NCBI GenBank assembly: GCA_016795565.1 | Contig: JAEUGW010000002.1 | Coordinates: 62,001 to 126,000, forward strand | Reading direction: 5' to 3' | DNA from: Opitutaceae bacterium | Lineage (GTDB): Bacteria; Verrucomicrobiota; Verrucomicrobiia; Opitutales; Opitutaceae | DNA length: 64,000 bases | In this document: positions 21,664-30,329 of the stretch, piece by piece | Layout of the letters: every line of letters starts with the position of its first letter | How positions within the stretch are numbered: the first letter of the stretch is position 1 | Position numbers and translations under genes: made by a program | Notes under the pieces: model-generated | Databases searched by the model: none | Told to the model about the DNA's origin: nothing | The model's input: the letters and a program-made list of their open reading frames with translations, nothing else

Positions 21664-21996
21664 ACGGATCGTCACGTCTCAACCAAGGGTGATTGTCACG
21701 GGTTCGACATTCTTTCGTTCGAGACTGATGGGCGGGAGCGATTGGTCGAGGTGAAGCCCACGCGCTTTGGTGCCATGAATCCTTTCTTCGCCTCCAACAA
21801 CGAAGTCGCCGTATCCGAGAGGCAAAGCGCCGAATATTACGTCTATCGGCTGTTCGACTTCAGCAAGTCCCCTCGGTTGTTCCTGTTGAATGGTTCCATG
21901 CGTAGCACTTGCCGGCTTCAGGCCGTCCAATTCCGGGCGACGCCCGGAGGAGGCGACGGAGAGGCTTGGACCGCCGACGGCACTACTGGTGCTTGA
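21647..21996 (+). pseudogene. remnant of a DUF3883-like C-terminal domain
   Basis: Seen: QKSLAERIV in one frame, then after loss of one base near 21673 the frame continues HVSTKGDCHGFDILSFETDG, VEVKPTRFGAMNPFFASNNE, SAEYYVYRLFDFSKSPRLFL and a stop at 21996. This matches, from memory, the DUF3883 domain found at the C-terminus of large helicase/nuclease-type proteins, many in defence loci. Only the last 115 or so residues are left, fused directly to the hrpB fragment, without a start of their own. The final codons overlap the 3' end of the convergent vapC. Probably the tail of an imported gene that was cut on insertion and then decayed. Confidence 0.75.
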
Positions 21997-22390
21997 GCCA
22001 AATGATTTTGATTTCACTTTCGACCGATTTGAACTCGCGGTCGGCGGTGACGAGATCGGCTTTGCGGGTCTTGGCCAGCGCGGCGGCGAAGGCGTCCGCC
22101 AAGCCAAGTTGCTCGGCTGCCTTGTATGTAGCGGCGGCTTCGGACAATTCCCGGTCGGCGGCGACAACGATGACAGCGGCGTTGGTGGCAAATTCCTTGG
22201 CTTGGACAAGGGCCTCGGCTCCCCGCTTGCCTTCCACGCGATAGCAGACCTCGGCCCAGTTCACCGCACTCATCAGCATGGGCTGGTCCTTTTCGGAGGC
22301 ACGATGCATCAGAATCTCGACGGCTTCCGCACCGGGCTCGCCGAAAAGCAGTGCCAGCAGGGCGGAGGCGTCGAAGACCAAGGGTCTCAT
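21983..22390 (-). CDS. PIN-domain ribonuclease toxin (VapC type)
   Basis: Toxin of a type II toxin-antitoxin pair; PIN domains cleave RNA with a metal-binding acidic cluster. Seen: 135 residues starting MRPLVFDASALLAL. The expected acidic residues are present: D7, E47 (VNWAEV), D98 (LADAFAA) and D116 (TADREF), so the protein looks intact. The start overlaps the antitoxin stop by 4 bp, giving translational coupling, antitoxin first. It lies inside the insert that separates the stranded hrpB 5' end from intact hrpB. Its stop overlaps the end of the DUF3883-like remnant. The target RNA is unknown. Confidence 0.92.
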   Translation of the reverse strand: MRPLVFDASALLALLFGEPGAEAVEILMHRASEKDQPMLMSAVNWAEVCYRVEGKRGAEALVQAKEFATNAAVIVVAADRELSEAAATYKAAEQLGLADAFAAALAKTRKADLVTADREFKSVESEIKIIWLKHQ

Positions 22391-22674
22391 TTCTTGCGGT
22401 CGGCCCCGATTTCCCGGTTTTCCCGGGCGCGTTCCTTCGCCCGATCATCCAAATGCTCCTGCACGGCGGATTTCTCACCGGGCTTCAATTTGAAGATTCC
22501 ACAGAAGGAACTGATGTATTCCTTGGTGACCGGTTGGACGATAAAGCGGCCCTCTTCCTCGGCGAAGTTGAGTCGCGTGCCCTCCTTCAGGCCGTATTTC
22601 CGCCGGAGGCGGGCCGGGATGACAACCTGCCCTTTGGATGTCATGTAGGAGGACGCTGTTTTCATGGTGACCAT
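22387..22674 (-). CDS. AbrB/MazE-type antitoxin of the first toxin-antitoxin pair
   Basis: Binds and neutralises the VapC-type toxin and represses its own operon. Seen: 95 residues. A swapped-hairpin AbrB domain sits at the N-terminus (SYMTSKGQVVIPARLRRKYG, then LKEGTRLNF), and a charged C-terminal tail (EHLDDRAKERARENREIG) would wrap the toxin. Two start codons are possible, 22674 and 22665 (MVTMKT); both leave the domain whole. It overlaps vapC by 4 bp. The 5' side is the 200-bp segment before hrpB that also carries palindrome B1. Confidence 0.9.
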   Translation of the reverse strand: MVTMKTASSYMTSKGQVVIPARLRRKYGLKEGTRLNFAEEEGRFIVQPVTKEYISSFCGIFKLKPGEKSAVQEHLDDRAKERARENREIGADRKK

Positions 22675-22804
22675 GGGTGTAATAGGGGACCTCAGTCAAA
22701 GTAAGGCAAGAGCTAATGAGTAAGACATGAATGGAATACGGGGATTCCGCTGGTGTTTATAACGAGGAGCCGTTTTGGGGACAGCGTCTGGGGTCGTTCC
22801 AGCG

Positions 22805-22869
22805 GTGCGAGCTTGCTTGCCGGCGGCGCCACGCGCCGGTGGATAATCGCTTGCAAGCAAGCTCCCACC
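22805..22869. repeat. double-hairpin palindrome B1 before hrpB
   Basis: A 65-bp element with ends GGTGCGAGC and GCTCCCACC; AGCTTGCTTGC on the left is mirrored by GCAAGCAAGCT on the right, with a GC-rich centre (GGCGGCGCCACGCGCC). Same length and layout as the TGTAGG-type elements, with GTGSGAG in place of TGTAGG. It lies 21 bp upstream of the hrpB start. Confidence 0.75.
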
Positions 22870-22889
22870 AAAAGCATACCTTTTCGCTC

Positions 22890-25493
22890 ATGCCTGCGCC
22901 GCGCGAACTGCCCATCTACGAACTCGAGGACCGCATCATTGCGGCCGTGAAGGGGCAGGGCCGGCTCATCGTCCAGGCGCCGACGGGCTCGGGCAAGTCC
23001 ACCCAGGTGCCGCAGATGCTCCTCAACCACGGCTTGCTGGGCGAGGGCGAGGTGGTGGTCCTCCAGCCGCGCCGGCTCGCGGCGCGCATGCTGGCGAAAC
23101 GCGTGGCGGAGGAGGTCGGCACACGTTTGGGCGAGGTCGTGGGTTACCAGATCCGGTTGGATTCGCGGGTGTCGAAGGCCACGCGCATCCGCTTCGTGAC
23201 CGAGGGCATTTTGCTCCGCCAGATGTCCTTCGACCCGGGCCTGCGCGGCATCAGCGCCATCGTCTTCGACGAATTTCACGAACGACACCTTTACGGTGAC
23301 ATCTCGCTGGCGCGCGCCCTCCAGATCCAGCAGTCGCGGCGCCCCGACCTGAAGCTGGTGGTCATGTCGGCGACGCTCGATGCGGCGTTGCTCAAGAACT
23401 ACCTTGCGCCTTGCGAAGTCCTCACTTCGCAGGGCCGGACCTTTCCCGTGCAGGTCGAATACCTGCCGAAGGCCGTCGATTTCGAGCACGACCCCGTCTG
23501 GGCCGTCGCCGCGCGCGAGTGCGAGCGCGTCGCGCCGCAGACGAAGGGCGATATCCTCGTCTTCATGCCCGGTGCCTATGAGATCAGCCGGACCGTTCAG
23601 GAGGTGCAGGGCTCGCACGGCCTGCGGGGCTTCATCTGCTTTCCGCTGCATGGCGAGTTGCCGCCCGACCAACAGGACCGGGCGGTGGCGCGCTACGACA
23701 CCCGCAAGATCATCGTTTCGACCAACGTGGCCGAGACTTCGCTGACCATCGACGGCGTCACCATGGTCGTGGACTGCGGGCTCGCCCGCGTCGCGCGTTA
23801 CGACGCCCATCGCGGCATCAACACGCTGCTCATCGAGAAGATCAGCGTCGCCTCGTCCGACCAGCGCGCCGGCCGCGCCGGCCGCACGGCGCCGGGTGTG
23901 TGCGTCCGCTTGTGGACCGAGCGCGAGCACGCGCAGCGTCCGCTGCAGGAGTTGCCGGAGGTCAAGCGGCTCGACCTGGCCGAGGTGGTGCTGACGCTCA
24001 AGGCGGCGGGCATCGACGATATTTACGGCTTCCCGTGGATCGAGAAGCCCGAGGCGAAGGCCCTCGAGCGGGCCGAGACGTTGCTGGAGGACCTGGGAGC
24101 TATTCATGTGGGCGGGGTGCCCTCACCCCGCGGGAGTGATGCCTCGCCGGGTGAGGGCACCCGGCCCACAAGAAGCCCAGCCATCACCGCACTTGGCCGG
24201 CGCATGCTGAAGTTCCCGATGCACCCGCGCTATGCCCGCATGTTCCTGGCGGCGGAGGAATACGGCTGTGTCCGCTCCGTGGCGCTGATGGCGGCGCTGA
24301 CGCAGGGCCGGAATTTCCTCTTGCGCAACGTGGACAAGCGCACCCAAGAGGCGCGGGACGACCTTTTTGGCGAGGAGCACGAGTCGGATTTCTTCCTGCT
24401 GATGCGGGCCTGGCGCTACGCCGACAAGGCAAACTACAATCCCGACGCCTGCCGGCGCATCGGCATCCACATCCAGGGCGTGCGCGCCGTCGGACCGCTG
24501 TTCGAGCAGTTTTTGCAGATTGCCGCGGCGGAGAAGCTCGATGTCACCGAGAAGCGCATCGACGGCGTGGCCGTGCGGAAGTGCGTGCTGGTCGGCTTCA
24601 GCGACCATCTCGCGCGCCGGCTCGACCAGGGCACGCTGCGCTGCGAACTCGTGCACCAGCGCAAGGGCGTGCTCGCGCGCGAGAGCTGCATCGATCAGGC
24701 GAAGCTGTTCGTCGCCGCCGAGATCACCGAGATCGAGAGCCGCGGCGAGGTGAACGTGCTCCTCAACCTTTGCACGGCGGTCGAGGAGGCGTGGCTGAAG
24801 GAGATTTTCCCGGAGGATTTCCATGACGCCGGCGGCGTGACCTACGACGAGACCATGCGGCGCGTGCTCGCGCGCAAGGAACGACGCTTCCGCGACCTCG
24901 TGCTCGAATCCAAGCAGACGGCCGACGAGCCCCCGGAGGGCGAGGCGGCGGCCATTCTCGCCCGCGAGGTGATCAGGGGAAATATCGTCCTCACCGAGTG
25001 GAACGAGACGGTGGAACAGTGGATCGTGCGGGTGAACTGCCTGGCCAAGTGGTGGCCGGAACTGGAGGTCAACCCGATCACCGACACCGACCGCGCCACG
25101 CTCATCGAACAGATTTGCTACGGCAGCTACGGCGCGCGCGAGTTGAAGGACAAGCCGGTCATGCCGGTGCTACGGGACTGGTTGCTGGCGGAGCAACTCG
25201 CGGTGTTGGATGACTACCTGCCCGAGCGGCTCGTCATGGCCAACGGCCGCAAGGCGCGCCTGACCTACAGCAAAGATGGGCCTCCCGTGCTCAGCGCGCG
25301 CATCCAGGAGCTTTACGGTGTCAGCTCGAAATTCACCCTCGGCCACGGGCGGGTGGCGGTGAAGATCGAGGTGCTGGCGCCCAACCAGCGGCCCATCCAG
25401 GTGACCGACGACCTCAGCAATTTCTGGAGGGAGCAGTATCCGAAGATCAAGACCGAGCTGTCCCGCCGCTATCCGAGGCATGAATGGAGGTAG
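22890..25493 (+). CDS. hrpB: ATP-dependent helicase HrpB
   Basis: Superfamily 2 DEAH-type helicase of unclear cellular role. Seen: 867 residues from the ATG at 22890 (MPAPRELPIYELEDRI). Walker A is TGSGKSTQVPQ at about residue 31. Motif II is DEFHERH (HrpB carries DEFH, not DEAH), motif III is SATLD, motif VI is QRAGRAGRT, and the C-terminal HrpB domain ends LSRRYPRHEWR. Oddities: the first 49 codons are duplicated at 21499; a 64-bp palindrome (24107-24170) is inserted in frame just before the TALGRRMLKFPMHPRYARM segment and adds about 22 residues; and the TAG stop lies in palindrome A3. The protein is otherwise complete and probably functional. Confidence 0.94.
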   Translation: MPAPRELPIYELEDRIIAAVKGQGRLIVQAPTGSGKSTQVPQMLLNHGLLGEGEVVVLQPRRLAARMLAKRVAEEVGTRLGEVVGYQIRLDSRVSKATRIRFVTEGILLRQMSFDPGLRGISAIVFDEFHERHLYGDISLARALQIQQSRRPDLKLVVMSATLDAALLKNYLAPCEVLTSQGRTFPVQVEYLPKAVDFEHDPVWAVAARECERVAPQTKGDILVFMPGAYEISRTVQEVQGSHGLRGFICFPLHGELPPDQQDRAVARYDTRKIIVSTNVAETSLTIDGVTMVVDCGLARVARYDAHRGINTLLIEKISVASSDQRAGRAGRTAPGVCVRLWTEREHAQRPLQELPEVKRLDLAEVVLTLKAAGIDDIYGFPWIEKPEAKALERAETLLEDLGAIHVGGVPSPRGSDASPGEGTRPTRSPAITALGRRMLKFPMHPRYARMFLAAEEYGCVRSVALMAALTQGRNFLLRNVDKRTQEARDDLFGEEHESDFFLLMRAWRYADKANYNPDACRRIGIHIQGVRAVGPLFEQFLQIAAAEKLDVTEKRIDGVAVRKCVLVGFSDHLARRLDQGTLRCELVHQRKGVLARESCIDQAKLFVAAEITEIESRGEVNVLLNLCTAVEEAWLKEIFPEDFHDAGGVTYDETMRRVLARKERRFRDLVLESKQTADEPPEGEAAAILAREVIRGNIVLTEWNETVEQWIVRVNCLAKWWPELEVNPITDTDRATLIEQICYGSYGARELKDKPVMPVLRDWLLAEQLAVLDDYLPERLVMANGRKARLTYSKDGPPVLSARIQELYGVSSKFTLGHGRVAVKIEVLAPNQRPIQVTDDLSNFWREQYPKIKTELSRRYPRHEWR
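24107..24170. repeat. intragenic double-hairpin palindrome B2 inside hrpB
   Basis: A 64-bp element with ends TGTGGGC and GGCCCACA. The left hairpin is GGGGTG-ccct-CACCCC and the right is GGGTG-aggg-CACCC, with a spacer between. It is read through in frame as HVGGVPSPRGSDASPGEGTR. Same architecture as A1-A4. Confidence 0.88.
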
Positions 25494-25542
25494 GGGCGCG
25501 CCTCGTGCGCGCCCGCGGGCGTGGACAAGCCACGCCCCTACA
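25490..25542. repeat. TGTAGG-type double-hairpin palindrome A3, supplies the hrpB stop
   Basis: A 53-bp element with ends GTAGGGGC and CCCCTACA. Hairpins are GGCGCGC-ctcgt-GCGCGCC and GGCGTGG-acaag-CCACGCC. The TAG of the left end (25491-25493) is the hrpB stop codon. Confidence 0.87.
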
Positions 25543-25619
25543 GAGCCAGCGGCTTATGACGCCGCCGGCGGATAATTACGCTTTAGCGCCGGCCAAATAC
25601 CTGCGTATTTCACGGCCAA

Positions 25620-28370
25620 ATGGCGGCACCGACCAAGGCAATCGACCAGCTGAACAACCTGCGGGCGGAAGTCCGCAGCCTCGGTGCCACACTGGGCCGC
25701 ACCATCGCGGCGCTGGAGGGGGAGAAGACGCTGGAGACGGTTGAGACGCTGCGCACGCTGGCCAAGAGCAGCCGTGCGGGCGAGGCGGCTGCCGCGCGCA
25801 GCCTGGCGCAGGCGGTGGCCCGGCTCACACCCGCCGAAGCGCTGAACCAGGCGATGGCCTTCACGCTCTATTTCGAGCTGGTCAACCTCGCCGAGGAGAA
25901 TTTCCGCATCCGGCTCCTGCGCGAGCGCAACCAGCGCCACCGGCAGGCGGTCGCGGCCGGGCAAGCCAGCGAGCCGATGCGCGAATCGATCGAGGCCGCG
26001 GTGCGCGAACTGAAGGCGGCCGGCGTGCCGCGGGCGCGCGTGCAGAAGCTCGTCCGCCAGCTGGACATCGAACTCGTCTTCACGGCGCATCCGACCGAGT
26101 CCAAGCGCCGCACCATGCTCGAGAAGCTGGCGACGCTCGGCGACATCCTCCGGCGCCACACCCTTGAGGAAATCCAACACGCGCCGGACGACATCAGGCG
26201 TGAAATCGTCTCGCTGTGGCTCACGGACCGCAGCCGCACGGAGCGGCCCGAGGTGGCCGACGAGGCGCGGACGGGGCTGTGGTATTTCGACCGGACTCTC
26301 TTCCAGTTGCTGCCGCGCCTGCACGAGGAGCTGCAGGACGCGCTCGACCGCTATTATCCCGGGGTGAAGGCACCGCGCCGCTGGCTATCCTTCGGTTCGT
26401 GGATCGGCGGCGACCGCGACGGGAACCCCGGTGTGACGGCGGCGGTCACGGCCGGCGTGTTGCGCATGAACCGGCGCATGGCGATCAAGAAGCTCGCCGA
26501 AACGCTCTCCAATCTCGCGGGCTCGATCACGGTGTCGGACCGCCGCGCCAAGTTCGCCCCGGTCATCCAGCGTATGGCCGAGGAATGCCGCGCGTCCTCC
26601 GATCTCATGAGCCGGGTGGGCGCGCGATATCCGCGCGAACCTTACCGCATCATCCTCAGCAGCCTGCGCGAGCAATTGATGGCGCAGGCCGAGGCCGACC
26701 TGTTGCAGCCCGACCCGAAGGCCGCGCGGGTGTCCGCCGCGGACGTGAGGAAGATACTCGCCGCCATTGAAGCCGACCTGCGCCGCGGGCGGGCGGCACC
26801 GCTGGCGGACGGCGCGCTCAAGGAGACGCTCACCGCCGTGGACATCTTTGGCCTCGGGATGGCCCGTCTGGATTTGCGCCAGCATTCCGCGTGGCACGCC
26901 AAGGCCGTGGCCGAACTGCTCGGCCGGCCCGATTACGAGCAGATGGAGGAGGGCGAGAAGCAAGCGTTGCTAGCGGCGGCGCTCGCGGAGGCGGTCGAAC
27001 TCGACGACCGGAAGCTGGCCGGCTTCTCCCACGATGTGCGCGTGGTGCTCGACCCGCTGCGCCTCGCGGTGCGCGCGCAGGCGGAGTTCGGCCCGGAGTC
27101 GCTCGGCATCTACATCATCAGCATGACCAACGAGGTGTCGGACGTGCTGGAGGTGGAACTGCTGCAGGCGCTGGCGGGCGTGCGGCTGCCCATCGCGCCG
27201 CTCTTCGAGACGCTCGACGACCTGCAGCGGGCGCCGGCCATCCTCACGGCGCTGTTTGGCAATGAAGCTTACGTCGCGGAACTCGGCTGGCACGGCCGCC
27301 ACCAGCATGTGATGCTCGGCTATTCGGACAGCAACAAGGACTGCGGTTACCTGACGGCCAACTGGGCGCTCTACCAAGCGCAGGATGCCATCATGGCGGT
27401 GTGCAAGAAGCACGGCGTGCGCATCACGCTCTTCCACGGCCGCGGCGGCAGCATCGCGCGCGGCGGCGGACCGGCGGCCAAGGCCATCCTGGCGCAGCCG
27501 GTCGGCCTGAAGGACGGCGGCATCCGCGTGACCGAGCAGGGCGAGGTGTTGTCCACCCGTTACCACGACGTCGACCTCGCGCATCGCGTGTTGGAGCAGA
27601 TGGCCTACGGCGTGTTGCTCGGCGCCAACGAGGCGCAGAAGGGGGCGCGCAAACTCCCCAAGCGTTGGGTGCAGGCGATGGAGGAGATGAGCGCGGCCTC
27701 GCTGGCGGCCTACCGGGCCTGCGTGCACGACGATCCGGAATTTCTCACGTTTTGGCGGCAGGCGACGCCGATCGACGACATCAGCGAGTTGAACTTCGGC
27801 TCGCGCCCGACCTACCGGCGCAAAGGCAGCGTGACGGTGTCCGACCTGCGCGCGATTCCCTGGGTGTTCTCGTGGATGCAGAGCCGGTTCAATTTTCCCG
27901 GCTGGTATGGCCTCGGACAGGGGCTGGACGTCATCCTGCGCCGCGGCCCGGCGGGGGTGAAGCTGTTGCGCGAGATGTATCAGCGCTGGCCGTTTTTCCA
28001 GACCGCGATTGCCAACGCCCAGCTCACGATGTGCAAGGCCGACATGTCCATCGCCGGCGTCTATGCCTCGCTGGTTGAGGACGACGGCATCCGCGAGCGC
28101 GTGTTCGGGCGCATCACCGACGAGTTCCGCCTTGCCGAGAAGGCGGTGCTGGCCGTCACGGGGCAGGCCGAACTGCTGGAGAACGAGCCGGTGCTCGCCC
28201 GCTCCATCAAGCTGCGCAACCCCTACGTGGACCCGCTCAATTACCTACAGGTCGAGATGATCAAGCGCCGCCGCGGCAGCCGCCTGAAGAAGGCCGATCG
28301 CGAGGGCATCCGCGCCGTGCTGGAACTGACCGTCAACGGCATCGCCGGTGGCTTGAAGAACACGGGGTGA
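25620..28370 (+). CDS. ppc: phosphoenolpyruvate carboxylase
   Basis: Carboxylates phosphoenolpyruvate to oxaloacetate to refill the TCA cycle. Seen: 916 residues, normal for bacterial PEPC. The catalytic histidine region is VFTAHPTESKRRTM near residue 157. The second histidine region is GYSDSNKDCGYLTANWALY near 567. The FHGRGGSIARGGGP loop follows near 605, and the C-terminus is NGIAGGLKNTG. Ser and Lys in TAHPTESKRR replace the more common Ala-containing line, as seen in some family members. The start ATG at 25620 gives a short helical lead before the core. It follows palindrome A3 and precedes a hibernation-factor gene by 89 bp on the same strand. Confidence 0.96.
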   Translation: MAAPTKAIDQLNNLRAEVRSLGATLGRTIAALEGEKTLETVETLRTLAKSSRAGEAAAARSLAQAVARLTPAEALNQAMAFTLYFELVNLAEENFRIRLLRERNQRHRQAVAAGQASEPMRESIEAAVRELKAAGVPRARVQKLVRQLDIELVFTAHPTESKRRTMLEKLATLGDILRRHTLEEIQHAPDDIRREIVSLWLTDRSRTERPEVADEARTGLWYFDRTLFQLLPRLHEELQDALDRYYPGVKAPRRWLSFGSWIGGDRDGNPGVTAAVTAGVLRMNRRMAIKKLAETLSNLAGSITVSDRRAKFAPVIQRMAEECRASSDLMSRVGARYPREPYRIILSSLREQLMAQAEADLLQPDPKAARVSAADVRKILAAIEADLRRGRAAPLADGALKETLTAVDIFGLGMARLDLRQHSAWHAKAVAELLGRPDYEQMEEGEKQALLAAALAEAVELDDRKLAGFSHDVRVVLDPLRLAVRAQAEFGPESLGIYIISMTNEVSDVLEVELLQALAGVRLPIAPLFETLDDLQRAPAILTALFGNEAYVAELGWHGRHQHVMLGYSDSNKDCGYLTANWALYQAQDAIMAVCKKHGVRITLFHGRGGSIARGGGPAAKAILAQPVGLKDGGIRVTEQGEVLSTRYHDVDLAHRVLEQMAYGVLLGANEAQKGARKLPKRWVQAMEEMSAASLAAYRACVHDDPEFLTFWRQATPIDDISELNFGSRPTYRRKGSVTVSDLRAIPWVFSWMQSRFNFPGWYGLGQGLDVILRRGPAGVKLLREMYQRWPFFQTAIANAQLTMCKADMSIAGVYASLVEDDGIRERVFGRITDEFRLAEKAVLAVTGQAELLENEPVLARSIKLRNPYVDPLNYLQVEMIKRRRGSRLKKADREGIRAVLELTVNGIAGGLKNTG

Positions 28371-28459
28371 GGAGCCCCCTTCCGTGGCCGGCGCAGCTAT
28401 TTGGCTGCGTGGCGTTGCCATCGGCGGAGAAGTGAGTATGCTGCGATTACTCCCATCTC

Positions 28460-28825
28460 ATGAAACCCGACCCCCCCAACATGGACGGCAAACTAATCCT
28501 CCGCGGCGTTCACCTCGAGCTGACCGAGGCCATGAAATCGGTGATCACCACGAAGGCGGAGCGGCTCCTGCGGCATGAGCCCCGCATCGTGCGCATCCGC
28601 ATCAACGTGGAGCCGCGCCACACCACGACCGTGACGCGCTATGCGGCGAAGGGACATATCGAAATCGGCGGGCCGGATATGCACGTGACCGCGGAGAGCG
28701 AGGATGCCTACAAGGCCATTGACGAACTCATCGACAAGATGGACCGGCAACTGCGCAAGCGCAGCACGGACCTGAACAGCCGCCGCACGACTGACGACAT
28801 TCGTCTCCATCAGCCCGCAGAATGA
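28460..28825 (+). CDS. ribosome hibernation promoting factor family protein (first copy)
   Basis: Short HPF/RaiA-type protein that binds the 30S decoding region and helps keep ribosomes dormant. Seen: 121 residues. The HPF fold reads GVHLELTEAMKSVITTKAER in the first beta-alpha unit and ends with TAESEDAYKAIDELIDKMDRQ and LRKR. No long C-terminal dimerisation domain is present, so it is a short-type HPF. A second copy with the same layout is at 51986, and the two differ clearly in sequence. The start could also be the ATG seven codons later. It may share a transcript with ppc. Confidence 0.88.
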   Translation: MKPDPPNMDGKLILRGVHLELTEAMKSVITTKAERLLRHEPRIVRIRINVEPRHTTTVTRYAAKGHIEIGGPDMHVTAESEDAYKAIDELIDKMDRQLRKRSTDLNSRRTTDDIRLHQPAE

Positions 28826-29016
28826 GCCGTAGAGGTGCCTAAAAATTAGGGCGCACCGCTGGGCGCGCCGTTCCGCGCATAAACGCACGGGTTAATCGCG
28901 GCGAGCCGAGCGATCCCGCCCCTCGTGAGGTTCGGGGCCTTGTGCCTGCCGAAGCGATTGCTTTGTCCTCCGCACCTCGCAATGACCGGGTTCGGATGCG
29001 GGAAAACTAAATCGCT

Positions 29017-30219
29017 TTAGCCCGCGTTCCGAGCCCGGAGCAGGGCTTCGAGGAAGTAGTAGTCGCCGTAGTTGATGGGCACGTCGATCTCACTGTTCTT
29101 CGGGTGATTGCCGGTGGCGTGTTTCAGCAGGAAGCCTCCGTTGGTGCCGGGTTCGGCGAGGTAGGCGGGCGAGGTGAGACTGCGGAGCTGAGCCTCGGCG
29201 AAGGAGGTGTAGCCGGCGGCGGTGGACGCAGCGACGTAGCCGCGCAATTCGAGCAGGGCCGAAGCGATGATGGCAGCGGCGGACGAGTCACGCGGGGCGA
29301 GCGGAATCCTGACGTCATCGAAATCCCAATAAGGCACCTTGTCGGCCGGGAGGCGCGGGTGGTTCATCACGAACGCCGCGATCTGCTGCGCTTGCGCGAG
29401 GTAGCGCGGCTCCTTTGTTTCGCGATACATGACGGTGTAACCGTAGAGGCCCCAGGCCTGGCCGCGGGCCCAGGCGGAATCGTCCGAGGTGCCTTGGTGG
29501 GTGACTTTCTTGATGACCTGGCCGGTCTGCGGGTCGTAATCAATGACGTGAAACGTGCTGTGGTCGGCACGGAAGTGGTTGGCGATCGTCGTGTCGGCGT
29601 GCTTGATTGAGAGGTCGCGATAGTGGCCGACCTTGCCCTCGCGCGCCGCCCAGAACATGAGCTCGAGGTTCATCATGTTGTCGATGATGACGGGGTAGGT
29701 GAACTTGCCGACGCCGTGGTCCCAGGACTTGATGGCGCCGACGGTGGGGTTGAAACGTGTGCTGAGGGACTTGGCGCCATTGAGCAGGACGGACTTGTAG
29801 GCGGCGTTGCCGGTCAGGCGCAGGCCGTTGCCGTAGCTGCAATAGAGCATGAAACCGACGTCGTGCGTGCCGGTGTTGTGCTGCTCCGGCTCGAGGTAGG
29901 CGGTGAACTTTTCGGCGGAAGCACGCCATTTGGCTTCGCCCGTGGCCTCGTAGAGATACCAGAGCGAGCCCGGGAAGAAGCCGCTGGTCCAGTCAGCCGA
30001 CGGGATGGTCACGAGCGTGCCGTGCTCGAAGGTGCGGGGGAGCGGCTTGGCCGGGTCGGCCGGCAGATGGGCGAGCATCCACTCGTATTGCCGCGCCGAG
30101 GTGGCGAGGGCGGAGTCGATGATGTCTTTCAGCGCCGGCTCGGCGGCGCGAAGGCCGGCGGTTAGGACGGCAGCGGCGAAGAGGAGGGCGGGGCGGAGGA
30201 GGCGGAGTAGGGAGGGCAC
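29017..30219 (-). CDS. unsaturated glucuronyl hydrolase, glycoside hydrolase family 88
   Basis: Removes unsaturated uronic acid from oligosaccharides made by polysaccharide lyases. Seen: 400 residues with a signal peptide (LLFAAAVLTAGLRAAEP), so exported. GH88 lines in order: WTSGFFPGSLWYLYE near residue 77, THDVGFMLYCSYGNG near 120, PVIIDNMMNLELMFWAA near 180, ARGQAWGLYGYT near 250 and APRDSSAAAIIASALLEL near 310. The aspartates of HDVGF and IIDNM correspond to the two catalytic Asp of the family. It lies 110 bp downstream of the GH-A hydrolase gene on the same strand, and both follow a TonB receptor. This supports a small uronate-containing glycan locus, although no polysaccharide lyase gene is present. 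Confidence 0.92.
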   Translation of the reverse strand: MPSLLRLLRPALLFAAAVLTAGLRAAEPALKDIIDSALATSARQYEWMLAHLPADPAKPLPRTFEHGTLVTIPSADWTSGFFPGSLWYLYEATGEAKWRASAEKFTAYLEPEQHNTGTHDVGFMLYCSYGNGLRLTGNAAYKSVLLNGAKSLSTRFNPTVGAIKSWDHGVGKFTYPVIIDNMMNLELMFWAAREGKVGHYRDLSIKHADTTIANHFRADHSTFHVIDYDPQTGQVIKKVTHQGTSDDSAWARGQAWGLYGYTVMYRETKEPRYLAQAQQIAAFVMNHPRLPADKVPYWDFDDVRIPLAPRDSSAAAIIASALLELRGYVAASTAAGYTSFAEAQLRSLTSPAYLAEPGTNGGFLLKHATGNHPKNSEIDVPINYGDYYFLEALLRARNAG

Positions 30220-30329
30220 GGGATGGTTTAGGCCGGACGCGAGGTTCGAGCCAACATGATAATAGTTACGAATGAATTTTCAGGCGTCCCACTCCGGCGT
30301 TGCCGATATAGTTAAGCGGCGCAGCCTGC

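Noticed and set aside
21416..22889. Insertion sequence or integrase behind the hrpB duplication
   Set aside because: No transposase or recombinase frame and no terminal inverted repeats at the insert borders. The duplicated stretch (143 bp) is far longer than a normal target duplication.
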